64,000 nt of DNA, from assembly GCF_008011665.1 (NCBI RefSeq), contig NZ_VOWJ01000033.1:1-64000 (forward strand), in the 5' to 3' direction. The DNA is from Campylobacter volucris. Lineage in GTDB: Bacteria; Campylobacterota; Campylobacteria; Campylobacterales; Campylobacteraceae. The notes below the pieces were generated by a model. The model was not told the origin of the DNA, ran no database searches, and was given only the letters and a program-made list of their open reading frames with translations. Position numbers and translations under genes: made by a program. Within the stretch, counting starts at the first letter, position 1. Each line of letters opens with the position of its first letter. Below, one piece after another: positions 55,114 to 63,655 of the stretch.

Positions 55114-55711
55114 TAATCTTATATAATTTATCAATTTCTTCATCGCACATATGCGATGAATTTTGTTTTTCATAAAAATGGCATAAATGTCTAGGATTAA
55201 ATTCGTAACCAAATACACACTTGCTATGAGCTGGTAAAAAAGCTCTAATTAAAACTACATCTTGCATTATCTGCTCATCACAAGCAAAACAGACAAATTC
55301 TTTATGTAAACGACCTTCATAATTTAAAATTTTCAAATACGCATCTACTATTACTCTTTTACAATCTTGCTTTTCAAAGCGTTTAGCACACTCATCTAAA
55401 AGCTCAAAATAAAAAGAGTCTAAATTTTCTACATCTTTTAAATGCCAATAAAAAAGTCTAATAAATTCTTGCCAAAAAAACATTTTTTCTCTATCTAAAA
55501 TCCAAGAAAAACCAATATGCAAAACATCTTTTAATCTAGGCAAAAATCTTGAGCTTTCTTCTAATTCAAAATCTATCTTATAGCCATTTAAAATATTTGA
55601 ATGTCTCATTCCATAAAAACGATAAGATTTAACCACTTGTTTAAGACTTAATATATTTACAATTAAATCTTCATCTTTTACACTTTGAGTGTGTAAAATA
55701 TATCCTTGCAT
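55097..55711 (-). CDS. recO: Recombination mediator RecO (epsilonproteobacterial type)
   Basis: 204 residues. The N-terminal part resembles the RecO OB-fold (MQGYILHTQSVKDEDLIVNIL), and the C-terminus has a cysteine/histidine set (FVCFACDE, FNPRHLCHFYE) that could bind zinc. RecO loads RecA onto single-stranded DNA with RecR. Epsilonproteobacterial RecO is short and divergent, so the symbol is likely but not certain. It abuts the cysteine hydrolase gene. Confidence 0.7.
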   Translation of the reverse strand: MQGYILHTQSVKDEDLIVNILSLKQVVKSYRFYGMRHSNILNGYKIDFELEESSRFLPRLKDVLHIGFSWILDREKMFFWQEFIRLFYWHLKDVENLDSFYFELLDECAKRFEKQDCKRVIVDAYLKILNYEGRLHKEFVCFACDEQIMQDVVLIRAFLPAHSKCVFGYEFNPRHLCHFYEKQNSSHMCDEEIDKLYKIIKEGF

Positions 55712-56223
55712 TATACAATCTTCACACCATAAGCTCTTAAAATTTCAAAAGCACTTTGTTCTAATTTTTCATCAAAACTTGCACAAGCTTTTTGATGTAA
55801 TAAAATTTCAGAATTACAACTAGCACTTTGAGCTAAAATAATATTGCTAAAAACGCAAATATGTGAAACTAAGCCACAAAATTCAATACTTTCATAAAAA
55901 TTAACTCTTAAAAAATTCGCAAATTCTAAACTTCCAAAAGTATTTTTATAAAAAATGTGTTTGGCATGTTTTAAATATATATCAAATTCTTTTGGCATAT
56001 TCCAGCCATTTGTATCTTTTAAACAATGATAAACAGGGATATTTTTACCTTCTTGAGTGTCTAAATAATCTTTTTCGTGTGTATCGAAAGTAAAAACTAT
56101 ATCACCTTGGTGATTTTGCAAAAGAAAGAGTATGTTTTCTTTGATTTTAGTAGCTTGAGCAAAACCCAAACTACCATCTATAAAATCATTTTGATAATCT
56201 ACTACAACTAAAAGCTTACTCAT
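55711..56223 (-). CDS. Isochorismatase-fold cysteine hydrolase
   Basis: 170 residues of the nicotinamidase/isochorismatase fold. The putative triad is Asp in VVDYQNDF, Lys in FYKNTFGS and Cys in GLVSHICVFSN. Metal-binding residues resembling PncA (DTHEKDY) are present, so nicotinamidase is the best guess, though pyrazinamidase or another amidase is possible. It overlaps the ttcA-like gene by eight bases and recO by one. Confidence 0.75.
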   Translation of the reverse strand: MSKLLVVVDYQNDFIDGSLGFAQATKIKENILFLLQNHQGDIVFTFDTHEKDYLDTQEGKNIPVYHCLKDTNGWNMPKEFDIYLKHAKHIFYKNTFGSLEFANFLRVNFYESIEFCGLVSHICVFSNIILAQSASCNSEILLHQKACASFDEKLEQSAFEILRAYGVKIV

Positions 56224-56968
56224 TCATAAAAAAACTATTTAAATGTATATTACTAAATGCAGTTTTTAAACTAGTAAATAATTTTGGATTTTCTTTTTCT
56301 AAATTTGCTAAAAGCTGTTTTGCTTCTTCTCTAGCATGTGGAAATTTAACATTTTTTTCACTAAGTTTCATACCAGGACAAAACTCATTTCCTATAACTT
56401 CTAACTCATTATTTATAGCATTTTCCCTAAGTTGTCTTTCTCTTGCAAATATTAAAGGCCTAATCACCTCTATACCTCTTTTACTTTTGTATTTTGGAGC
56501 CAAACTTCTTAAAGATCCATTATAAATAAAATTCATAAAAAAACTTTCCACTGCATCATCTAAATGATGAGCTATAGCAAGTTTATTGTATCCATTTTCT
56601 AATGCATAAGTATATAAAGCACCTCTTCGCATCCTAGAAAAATAACTACAAAAACTAGAATTTTTTCTTATAGTATCACCAGAAATTTCATATATATTAG
56701 AATCAATCACTTCGTGATCTATACCATGCTCTTTACAATGATTATGTAATTTAGTATAGTCTTCTCCCATACCATAGCTTAAAGTTACAGCTTTAAGTTC
56801 AAATTTAAAAGGAGCGTGTTTTTGCATACGCGATAAAAGATGGACTAAAGCTAAAGAATCTTTACCCCCGCTAAGCCCTAATAAAACTTTATCTTTATCT
56901 TCTATAAGAGAAAATTTAGCATTAGCCTTAGCTACTTCTCTGATAAGTCTTTTGCTAAGATTTATCAT
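56216..56968 (-). CDS. ttcA: TtcA-like PP-loop protein (tRNA 2-thiocytidine family)
   Basis: 250 residues with PP-loop LLGLSGGKDSLALVHLL (about 29-45) and the family segment RMRRGALY. TtcA thiolates C32 of tRNA using a [4Fe-4S] cluster held by CxxC plus a third Cys. Here the segment before RMRRG reads NSSFCSYFSRMRRG: the first cysteine is kept but the second is Phe; a later CPGM supplies one more Cys. So the cluster site looks incomplete and the enzyme may differ from E. coli TtcA. It overlaps mtnN by four bases. Confidence 0.75.
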   Translation of the reverse strand: MINLSKRLIREVAKANAKFSLIEDKDKVLLGLSGGKDSLALVHLLSRMQKHAPFKFELKAVTLSYGMGEDYTKLHNHCKEHGIDHEVIDSNIYEISGDTIRKNSSFCSYFSRMRRGALYTYALENGYNKLAIAHHLDDAVESFFMNFIYNGSLRSLAPKYKSKRGIEVIRPLIFARERQLRENAINNELEVIGNEFCPGMKLSEKNVKFPHAREEAKQLLANLEKENPKLFTSLKTAFSNIHLNSFFMNE

Positions 56969-57651
56969 AATTTATCGCACATTTTTAATACAAAATTAGC
57001 TGAAATTCTTGCTGATTTTTCTACAAATTCATCAAAATCAAATTCAGCCTTTTCACCAGCTTTATCGCTCATTGATCTTAATATAAGACAAGGAATTTTT
57101 AAAGCATCACAAACTAAAGCCACACTAGCTCCTTCCATTTCACAAGCATCAGCATTAAAAATATCTCTTATTTTTGCTTTTTTGTTTTCATCGCAAATAA
57201 ATTCATCTCCAGTAGCTATAACACCTGATTGAATTTTGATATTTAATTCTTTTGCAACTTCTAAAGCTAGATTATTTAACCTCTCATCAGTTTTTATAAA
57301 AATTTCATTACCAGGAACATATCCCAATGGATGCCCAAAAGCAGTTATATCTAAATCATATTGAGCTAACTTTGTAGCATAGATTAAATCACCTATGTCT
57401 AAATTTGGATTAAACGCACCTGCAACCCCAGTAAAAAGTAAAATTTCTGCTTTAAATTTTTCTATCATTATACTAGCACTAAGAGTGGAATTTACTTTAC
57501 CTATCTTAGAATAAGCAATAACCAAATCATGATTTTTATACTTTGCTAAATAATAAGCATTATTAGCATAATTTATAGTTTCATAATCTTTTAAAGTTTC
57601 CAATAAAGGGGTAATCTCTTCTGGCATAGCGCCTAAAATTGCAATTTTCAT
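56965..57651 (-). CDS. mtnN: MTA/SAH/aminofutalosine nucleosidase
   Basis: Hydrolyses 5'-methylthioadenosine and S-adenosylhomocysteine; in Campylobacter and Helicobacter it also cleaves 6-amino-6-deoxyfutalosine for menaquinone. The catalytic residues fit: Glu in GAMPEEITPLLE, Glu in CEMEGASVA and Asp in LRSMSDKAGEKA. 228 residues. It corresponds to Cj0117 and overlaps both ttcA and fabD by four bases. Confidence 0.94.
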   Translation of the reverse strand: MKIAILGAMPEEITPLLETLKDYETINYANNAYYLAKYKNHDLVIAYSKIGKVNSTLSASIMIEKFKAEILLFTGVAGAFNPNLDIGDLIYATKLAQYDLDITAFGHPLGYVPGNEIFIKTDERLNNLALEVAKELNIKIQSGVIATGDEFICDENKKAKIRDIFNADACEMEGASVALVCDALKIPCLILRSMSDKAGEKAEFDFDEFVEKSARISANFVLKMCDKL

Positions 57652-58568
57652 TTTAAAACCTTTAATACTTCATCTATATCTTGCATTTTGCTTAAAGCAT
57701 ATGTTTCTTTTTGGCTAATTTTTTTATTTAATCCCTTTAAAACACTAGCACCAAATTCTATATAAAAATCAATCTTTTCATCTATGTTTTGTATGCTTTG
57801 TTTATAAAGCACAGGTTTAATCAGTTGATCGCTTAATAATTGCAAAGCTTGATCTTTATTAGTATAAATTGTTGCATTTACATTAGAAACAACTTGATTA
57901 AAATCAGATTTTAAAATACTTTTTAATTCTTGTGTTAATTTTAATGAAGCTTCTTTTAAAAGCGGACAATGGCTTGCTACACTCATATTTAAAAGCATAG
58001 CTCGTTTAGCTCCAGCTTCTTTAAATTCTGCCTCAGCTAGAATCAAATCAGGCTTTAATCCTGCAACTACAATTTGCCCTTGGCAATTATAATTAGCTGC
58101 GTATATTTTTTTACCATTTTGCTGAGCTTTATAACAAATTTCTTCTACCACTTCATCTTTTAAGCCTAAAACCACCATCATACCAGCTTCTATTTTAGAG
58201 CAATCTTCTTGCATAAAAATTCCGCGTTTATTAACCAAAGAAATCACTTCTAAAAAATCAAATGCACCTTGCACCGCTAAAGCACTAAATTCACCCAAAG
58301 AATGCCCTAAAGCATAATTAGTTTTTAATGCAATATTTTCATTTAAGGCTTCATATGCCATTAAAGAATTTAAAACTATAGCCATTTGAGTAAATTCGCT
58401 TTTATTTAAATCATCGTTTTCTGTAAAAAGCAAATTTTTAAAATCAATTTTACAAAAATCACTAGCATTATCTAATAATTCTTTAGCTTTTTTAGAATTT
58501 TCATAAAAACTAAGTCCCATGCCAAAGCTTTGAGAGCCTTGACCAGGAAATATAAATGCGCTATTCAT
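57648..58568 (-). CDS. fabD: Malonyl-CoA-acyl carrier protein transacylase
   Basis: Moves malonate to acyl carrier protein for fatty-acid synthesis. IFPGQGSQSFGMG opens the domain, GHSLGEFSALA holds the catalytic Ser, and ASHCPLL the His. The open frame runs to 58631, but that extension (Trp-rich) is the slyD tail read in another frame; ATG 58568 is the true start, sharing a base with the slyD stop. 306 residues is typical. Confidence 0.95.
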   Translation of the reverse strand: MNSAFIFPGQGSQSFGMGLSFYENSKKAKELLDNASDFCKIDFKNLLFTENDDLNKSEFTQMAIVLNSLMAYEALNENIALKTNYALGHSLGEFSALAVQGAFDFLEVISLVNKRGIFMQEDCSKIEAGMMVVLGLKDEVVEEICYKAQQNGKKIYAANYNCQGQIVVAGLKPDLILAEAEFKEAGAKRAMLLNMSVASHCPLLKEASLKLTQELKSILKSDFNQVVSNVNATIYTNKDQALQLLSDQLIKPVLYKQSIQNIDEKIDFYIEFGASVLKGLNKKISQKETYALSKMQDIDEVLKVLK

Positions 58569-59152
58569 TAGTGATGATGTCCTCCACAGCATCCACCACC
58601 GCCACCATGGCCATGGCCACCACCGCAGCATCCACCACCATGGTGGTGATCATGATGTCCTCTGCTAGCACATCCACAACTTCTACTACCTGCAACAATA
58701 CCTGTTAAGATTTCATCTTCAGTAGCAGGTCTTACATCAACTATATTTAAAGAAAATAACAAATCTTTACCTGCATAAGCATGGTTATAATCAATAGTTA
58801 CTTCATTATCAGTAATTTCTCTTACTATCACTCTTACGGTTGCACCATCTTCACCTTCTCCAAAAAGCTCCATACCAACTTGCAAATCAATTCCTGCAAA
58901 TTGTTCTTTCGGTAAAGTTTGTAAAGCATTTGCATCATACTCACCTAAAGCTTGTTCTTTTTTAATAACAATATCTGCATTACAAGGAGCATCTAATTTT
59001 TGAATTTCTTCTTCAAGGCCTTCTAAAATTTGACCTTTACCTAAAATAAAAGATATAGGTTCTGCGTGAATATTTGATTCTAAAATCTCATTTGTATTTG
59101 CATCTTTTAATTCATAAAACATAGAAACTACACTATTTTTTTCTATAGCCAT
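58568..59152 (-). CDS. slyD: FKBP-type prolyl isomerase SlyD with Gly/His/Cys metal tail
   Basis: Peptidyl-prolyl isomerase and chaperone. FKBP and insert-in-flap parts fill residues 1-150 (ILGKGQILEGLEEEI, VTIDYNHAYAGKDLLFS). The last ~40 residues are a repeat-like tail of Gly, His and Cys (GHHDHHHGGGCCGG, GHGHGGGGGCCGGHHH), which in E. coli SlyD binds nickel for hydrogenase or urease maturation; Cys adds further metal sites here. It is the fabD-side end of the tol-pal operon. Confidence 0.95.
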   Translation of the reverse strand: MAIEKNSVVSMFYELKDANTNEILESNIHAEPISFILGKGQILEGLEEEIQKLDAPCNADIVIKKEQALGEYDANALQTLPKEQFAGIDLQVGMELFGEGEDGATVRVIVREITDNEVTIDYNHAYAGKDLLFSLNIVDVRPATEDEILTGIVAGSRSCGCASRGHHDHHHGGGCCGGGHGHGGGGGCCGGHHH

Positions 59153-59166
59153 TTTTACTCCTTTGT

Positions 59167-60165
59167 TTATTTTCTATCTGGTGAAGCTTTTGCCTCGGGA
59201 CTATCTGGATAAGCCGTTTTTAAAGCTTTATAAAATTTATTTGCCGATTTTGTATCTCCAACTTTATCTAAACTAATTGCCGTATGATAAAGTAATTTTG
59301 GCACATAATCACCTTTAGTGCTTATAGCTGAACTCTTTTTATAAAACCCTAATGCACCCGCATAATCTTGCTGTTTGTATTGAATTTCACCCAACCAAAA
59401 AGTAGATCTAGCAGGTTTATAATGGATGCTTATTAAGTACTCAAATTTTTCTTTTGCATCATCAAATTGATTTTTATTTACTTCATCAATTGCTTTCTTT
59501 AAAATTTCATTTGATTGTAATTTTTTCCAATTATCATCTTTGATTTTAACTACTTCTTGAGTTGCATTATCATCAGTAGTGTTTAATTCTTGATTTATCT
59601 GAGTTTTGTTGTTATCATTGATAATCAATGGTTTTAAAGATGTTTTATTGTCTTGTTGGACTTTTGAAATTTCAGACTGAAAAAACATTATACTTTGATT
59701 CATATCACTTTGAGAAACATAATCTGCATTGATTTTATTTACCACTGCAGTCATTTCGCTTAAAATTTTTTGAATTTCTTGATAATTTTTTTCTTGAATT
59801 TTTCTACTTTCTTCTATATAAGCTCTTAAATTTTGTATCTCTTGAGTGACATTAGAATCTAAATTTTGATGACTTTCTTCTAAAGAAAGCAATCTAGTAT
59901 TTGCTTTAGAATACTGAGCATTTAAGCCTTCAGTAACACTTTGTAAGCCTTCTATATTTTCCGCTGCTGTATTAAGCTTGTTGGTTAAATTTGTATAATA
60001 CTCGTTTAATACTCTTAAGCGTTCTTGGTTTTCATATTGAAGCTTTTCATTTTGAGTTAAACCATAAGGTGTTTTGCTATCTACTTTTCCTGCGTCAAAA
60101 GCTGAAATTTCAGCATGTAAAAAAGTAGCTCCTAAAAGAGCTACTGAAAATAATTTAAATTTCAT
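59167..60165 (-). CDS. cpoB: Cell-division coordinator CpoB (YbgF-like)
   Basis: Periplasmic protein linked to Tol-Pal and, in E. coli, to PBP1b during division. Signal peptide (VALLGATFLHAE), a coiled-coil N-terminal half (about 40-180), then C-terminal TPR repeats with FWLGEIQYKQQDYAGALGFY. 332 residues. Lies 15 bases after pal. Confidence 0.88.
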   Translation of the reverse strand: MKFKLFSVALLGATFLHAEISAFDAGKVDSKTPYGLTQNEKLQYENQERLRVLNEYYTNLTNKLNTAAENIEGLQSVTEGLNAQYSKANTRLLSLEESHQNLDSNVTQEIQNLRAYIEESRKIQEKNYQEIQKILSEMTAVVNKINADYVSQSDMNQSIMFFQSEISKVQQDNKTSLKPLIINDNNKTQINQELNTTDDNATQEVVKIKDDNWKKLQSNEILKKAIDEVNKNQFDDAKEKFEYLISIHYKPARSTFWLGEIQYKQQDYAGALGFYKKSSAISTKGDYVPKLLYHTAISLDKVGDTKSANKFYKALKTAYPDSPEAKASPDRK

Positions 60166-60180
60166 ATTTTGATTAAAAAA

Positions 60181-60666
60181 TTATTTTGCTATTTTAAATT
60201 CAGCACGACGATTTTGAGCGTCGCAAGCTTTTGTTCTTTCAGTACATACAGGATTGGTTTCTCCATAGCTTTTAACACTAATTCTATCAGCATTAACACC
60301 TTGAGCTACTAAAGATTCTTTTACAGCTTTTGCTCTTTTTAATCCAAGAGCTTGATTATATTCATCAGTACCCCACTCATCGCAGTTTCCTTCAACAACG
60401 ATAGCAGAATTTATAGCCTCGCTATTAAAAATTTTAGCATTATTTACTACAACTTTTTGCATATCACTTCTAACATTAAATTTATCAAAATCAAAATAAA
60501 CATTAGAAATGGAATTTAAAGACTCTAAACTTTCAAATCTATCCGATCCACCGCTTCCCTTAGAACCATCTACACTACTTGAACTGCTTACAGTTGTATT
60601 TTTTGTAGCACATCCACTTACAATTACAGCAAAAGCAGTGATTGAAGCAAAAATGATTTTTTTCAT
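60181..60666 (-). CDS. pal: Peptidoglycan-associated lipoprotein Pal
   Basis: Outer-membrane lipoprotein that binds peptidoglycan and TolB. Lipobox VIVSGCATK, a Ser/Gly-rich linker, then an OmpA-like domain with NVYFDFDKFNVR and GNCDEWGTDEYNQALGLKRA (the usual GHTDxxG is GNCDEWG). 161 residues. Own promoter and the tolB terminator lie between it and tolB. Confidence 0.95.
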   Translation of the reverse strand: MKKIIFASITAFAVIVSGCATKNTTVSSSSSVDGSKGSGGSDRFESLESLNSISNVYFDFDKFNVRSDMQKVVVNNAKIFNSEAINSAIVVEGNCDEWGTDEYNQALGLKRAKAVKESLVAQGVNADRISVKSYGETNPVCTERTKACDAQNRRAEFKIAK

Positions 60667-60696
60667 TACCTCTCCTTATTTAATAAAATCTTGCTA

Positions 60697-60702
60697 ATTA
60701 TA
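60697..60702 (-). promoter_or_regulatory. Putative -10 for pal
   Basis: On the minus strand TTGTTATAAT has TATAAT about 30 bases before the pal ATG; AAGGAGAG is the ribosome site. It directly follows the tolB terminator. Confidence 0.5.
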
Positions 60703-60709
60703 ACAAAAA

Positions 60710-60728
60710 AAATATCATTTTGATATTT
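60710..60728 (-). terminator. Terminator at end of tolB
   Basis: On the minus strand an 8-bp stem AAATATCA/TGATATTT with a 3-base loop overlaps the tolB stop codon and is followed by a T run. Confidence 0.65.
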
Positions 60729-61927
60729 TACCAATCAATTGATTGAATTTTACCAACTTTTAACCCGTAATAAAAAGCTTTATTAGCTTTAATTCTTATC
60801 ACACCTAAAGCACTTTGAGAACCCAAATACTTTATAAAAACTATACTTTCACCATCACTTGAAAATCTAGGAAATAAATTTTTTCCATTTGCCGTAAGTT
60901 GGCGTATATAATCACTTTGAGTTGACATTAAATAAAGATTAAAAACTCCGCTTTGATTTGCCTCTCTGCTAGAATAAACTATATAATTTTTATAAGTAGA
61001 AACTGAAGAATTATTTTTTCCGTGAAACACAACTTGCTCTGTAATATTTGTCCCTAAATCTTGCATAAAAATATTTGGATAACCTAAACGATCTGATATA
61101 AATACTATTTTTTGATCTCCATCGACAAAATTTCCATTTACATCTATACCAGAATAATTTGTAAGCTGATGATAATTTTTTGTATTTGTATCATATAAAT
61201 ACACATCAGGTTGATCTTTTGGAGCCATAGTAAGAAGAATTTTTTTACCATCATCACTTACATCAGAAGCTACTATCATGCCTTTACTTGCTATGATTTT
61301 TGTAGTACTTTTATTTTTCATATTATATTTATATAAAGTTGGAATTTCATCATCATATGCAGTAAAATAAAATGCATCTTGCTCTTTATTTGCCCATTTA
61401 GGAAATAAATTTAAGCCTTTAGATATCAAAACCTTTTGATAGGTTAATGTATAATCTGCAAGCAAAATATCACTTTGTTTGCTACCTTGAGTTCTCGCTA
61501 TTAAAATTTTATGATCCATCCAATCAACAGGAGAAAAACCTAGTTTTTTATTCATTTGAGCGATACTCTTATGTGCTAAAAATGGATACTCTTCTATTGA
61601 TAAAATTTGTTCATAAAATCTTGCTTTACTTTCTTTTCCAGCTAAAACTTCAACATCAATATCTAAAAGCTTTCCATTTTTATTTAAAATGTAAGAAAAT
61701 ACATAATCTCCTTTAGCCTCTTCTTCGACTACTTCAAAATTTGCACTCACTTTAATATCATTTACAAGCATATTATAAAAACTTTTTTTAAGATCTAAAT
61801 CTGTTAAACTAGACTGATCTTTAATATAAATTTTTGGTAATTGCATACCTTTATTGATAACAGATATAGTTGCATCTTCTCCAAATAAAATAGTGCAAAA
61901 AAATAAAAAAACTAATATCTTTTTCAT
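60728..61927 (-). CDS. tolB: Tol-Pal system protein TolB
   Basis: Periplasmic beta-propeller that binds Pal and TolA. Signal peptide, N-terminal domain (20-150), then six blade repeats with D-G-x-x-I/L motifs such as DVSDDGKKILLTM and FSSDGESIVFIK. 399 residues. Its start shares a base with the tolA stop. Confidence 0.93.
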   Translation of the reverse strand: MKKILVFLFFCTILFGEDATISVINKGMQLPKIYIKDQSSLTDLDLKKSFYNMLVNDIKVSANFEVVEEEAKGDYVFSYILNKNGKLLDIDVEVLAGKESKARFYEQILSIEEYPFLAHKSIAQMNKKLGFSPVDWMDHKILIARTQGSKQSDILLADYTLTYQKVLISKGLNLFPKWANKEQDAFYFTAYDDEIPTLYKYNMKNKSTTKIIASKGMIVASDVSDDGKKILLTMAPKDQPDVYLYDTNTKNYHQLTNYSGIDVNGNFVDGDQKIVFISDRLGYPNIFMQDLGTNITEQVVFHGKNNSSVSTYKNYIVYSSREANQSGVFNLYLMSTQSDYIRQLTANGKNLFPRFSSDGESIVFIKYLGSQSALGVIRIKANKAFYYGLKVGKIQSIDW

Positions 61928-62703
61928 TATTTCTCCGTATTAAATTCAATTACATCACTAAGTTTCATTTTAATTTGTCGTATTTTACCATTTGGAGGTA
62001 AAGTTATATATTTTCCTTCTAAATTTTTTAAAAATTCTTGTGCTTTTGTGTCAAAATTTTCGCTAAATGATTTAGAAGAATTAACCAGATGAAAACATCC
62101 ATTATTATCGATAATAAATTCAACATCTATACTTAAATTTCCACTTGGATTATATACTCTCCATCTTTCTTCAAGATATTTTCTAACAGCTCCTAAAAAC
62201 TGATCATAAATTCCAACTTTTTGCTCTATTAAAGACTGACCCAATTCTTGATTATTCTGTAAGCTTTTATTAAGTTGTTTAGAAAAATCTGAAATTTGCT
62301 CTCTTTTAGAAAATACAGGTTGTTTCGAAGGCATTGAAGATTGAACTTTAGTTGTTTTTTCTTCTTGATAATCTTCTAAATCTCCGAATAATTCATTAAA
62401 TTTACTTGCTTGTTGCTCTACATCTTGGGTTTTAACATTTTTATTAGTAGTATATTTTTGTACTATATTTTTTTCAAAAAGATCTTGCAAAGATTCTTTT
62501 TGCGCTTCTTGTAGTGTTGATAAAGGATTTGTATTAACATTATCTCCTAATTCTATATTGATAAAACTATTTGGATCATCAGTATATTCCAAAGCTTGTG
62601 GCTTGTATTGTACTATTTTAAAAAATACTAAAAAAACAACACTAAAATAAATCAAAATAGCATAAATTAAAGATCTAGTAGTGTATTCAGAATGCTCTTG
62701 CAT
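61927..62703 (-). CDS. tolA: TolA/TonB-like energy transducer
   Basis: Inner-membrane protein linking ExbBD/TolQR to the outer membrane. One N-terminal helix (about 12-30), a long charged Gln-rich coil (50-190), and a C-terminal TolA-like domain (YLEERWRVYNPSGNLSIDVEF). 258 residues. Placed between tolR and tolB, so TolA is the best reading. Confidence 0.85.
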   Translation of the reverse strand: MQEHSEYTTRSLIYAILIYFSVVFLVFFKIVQYKPQALEYTDDPNSFINIELGDNVNTNPLSTLQEAQKESLQDLFEKNIVQKYTTNKNVKTQDVEQQASKFNELFGDLEDYQEEKTTKVQSSMPSKQPVFSKREQISDFSKQLNKSLQNNQELGQSLIEQKVGIYDQFLGAVRKYLEERWRVYNPSGNLSIDVEFIIDNNGCFHLVNSSKSFSENFDTKAQEFLKNLEGKYITLPPNGKIRQIKMKLSDVIEFNTEK

Positions 62704-62706
62704 ATT

Positions 62707-63096
62707 TTACTCAGTTTGTAATGCAACCTTATGAAAACCTATATGTTTCATAGTTCTTAAAACACTCATCACATCATCATATTTTAAATTCTTATCTGCT
62801 CTTATAAATACTATTTCATTAGTATCATACTGAGCTTTTAAGGCATTAATATTATCAGCAAAACTCAAAAAATCAAATTTATTGTTACCAATAAAAATTT
62901 CTTTTTTAGCATTGATGGTAATAATTAAACTTTTTAAATTTGGAGCACTAGAATTTTTTTGAGAACCTTGAGGAAGTTGAACTTTTTCCTCATAAGTCAC
63001 ACTCGGTGCAGTAACCATAAGTATAGCAAGTAAAACAAGCATAATATCCACCAAAGGAGTGATATTTAATTCAGGTTTTTCTTCTAAAAATTTCAC
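62707..63096 (-). CDS. tolR: TolR/ExbD proton-channel subunit
   Basis: Single N-terminal membrane helix with the proton-channel Asp in ITPLVDIMLVLLAILMV (about 13-29), then a periplasmic domain ending KIGFHKVALQTE-like. 129 residues. Lies one base after tolQ. Confidence 0.92.
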   Translation of the reverse strand: MKFLEEKPELNITPLVDIMLVLLAILMVTAPSVTYEEKVQLPQGSQKNSSAPNLKSLIITINAKKEIFIGNNKFDFLSFADNINALKAQYDTNEIVFIRADKNLKYDDVMSVLRTMKHIGFHKVALQTE

Positions 63097-63097
63097 C

Positions 63098-63655
63098 TTA
63101 AGCCTTTGTACTAACTAATAACTTAATCTCACTATCTAATATATTTATCAATTCGTAGGCTTTACGCTTAATTATTAAATGAAAACTATAAGCAGGAATA
63201 GCCACTAAAATTCCACATCCAGTCGCCACTAAAGCTTCACTAATTTTTGGCGCAATAATACTTAAAGAATTTTGAACTTCTAATCCTCCAAAGGTCTCAA
63301 GTATAGAAATGACTGTTCCAAAAAGACCTATAAAAGGAGAGGTAGAAGCTACAATACTAAGCCATGTTAAACCTATAGAAGCTTTTTTTTCTAAAGAATT
63401 TTTATAAATATTCATTTTAGCTTCATCTATTTCAATACATTTTTTTAAAATAGAGGCACTTTGACTTAAATCTTTTTCACCTCCCATCAAAGCTTTAAGT
63501 GCTTGAGACTCATTTTGTATCCAATTATTTATAGTCATTAATCTTGAAAACAAAATAGTAAAACTAAGTATAAAATACACAGAAAGCCAAGCTAATACTA
63601 TATAAGTAATTAAGCTTGTGTTTCCAAAAAAATGAAAAATTGCTTGAAAATCCAC
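63098..63655 (-). CDS. tolQ: TolQ/ExbB proton-channel subunit
   Basis: Three membrane helices; the last two form the channel (STSPFIGLFGTVISILETFGG and SEALVATGCGILVAIPAY segments, both family hallmarks). 185 residues. Its ATG overlaps the atpC stop by one base (TAATG), so the tol genes may be expressed with the ATP synthase operon. Confidence 0.93.
   Translation of the reverse strand: MDFQAIFHFFGNTSLITYIVLAWLSVYFILSFTILFSRLMTINNWIQNESQALKALMGGEKDLSQSASILKKCIEIDEAKMNIYKNSLEKKASIGLTWLSIVASTSPFIGLFGTVISILETFGGLEVQNSLSIIAPKISEALVATGCGILVAIPAYSFHLIIKRKAYELINILDSEIKLLVSTKA

Noticed and set aside
58566-58631. Trp-rich N-terminal extension of fabD
   Set aside because: It is the Gly/His tail of slyD read in another frame; the real start is ATG 58568.
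58580-58680. Repeat-like GC-rich block as CRISPR or satellite
   Set aside because: It is an irregular codon repeat inside slyD (Gly/His/Cys), with no spacers.
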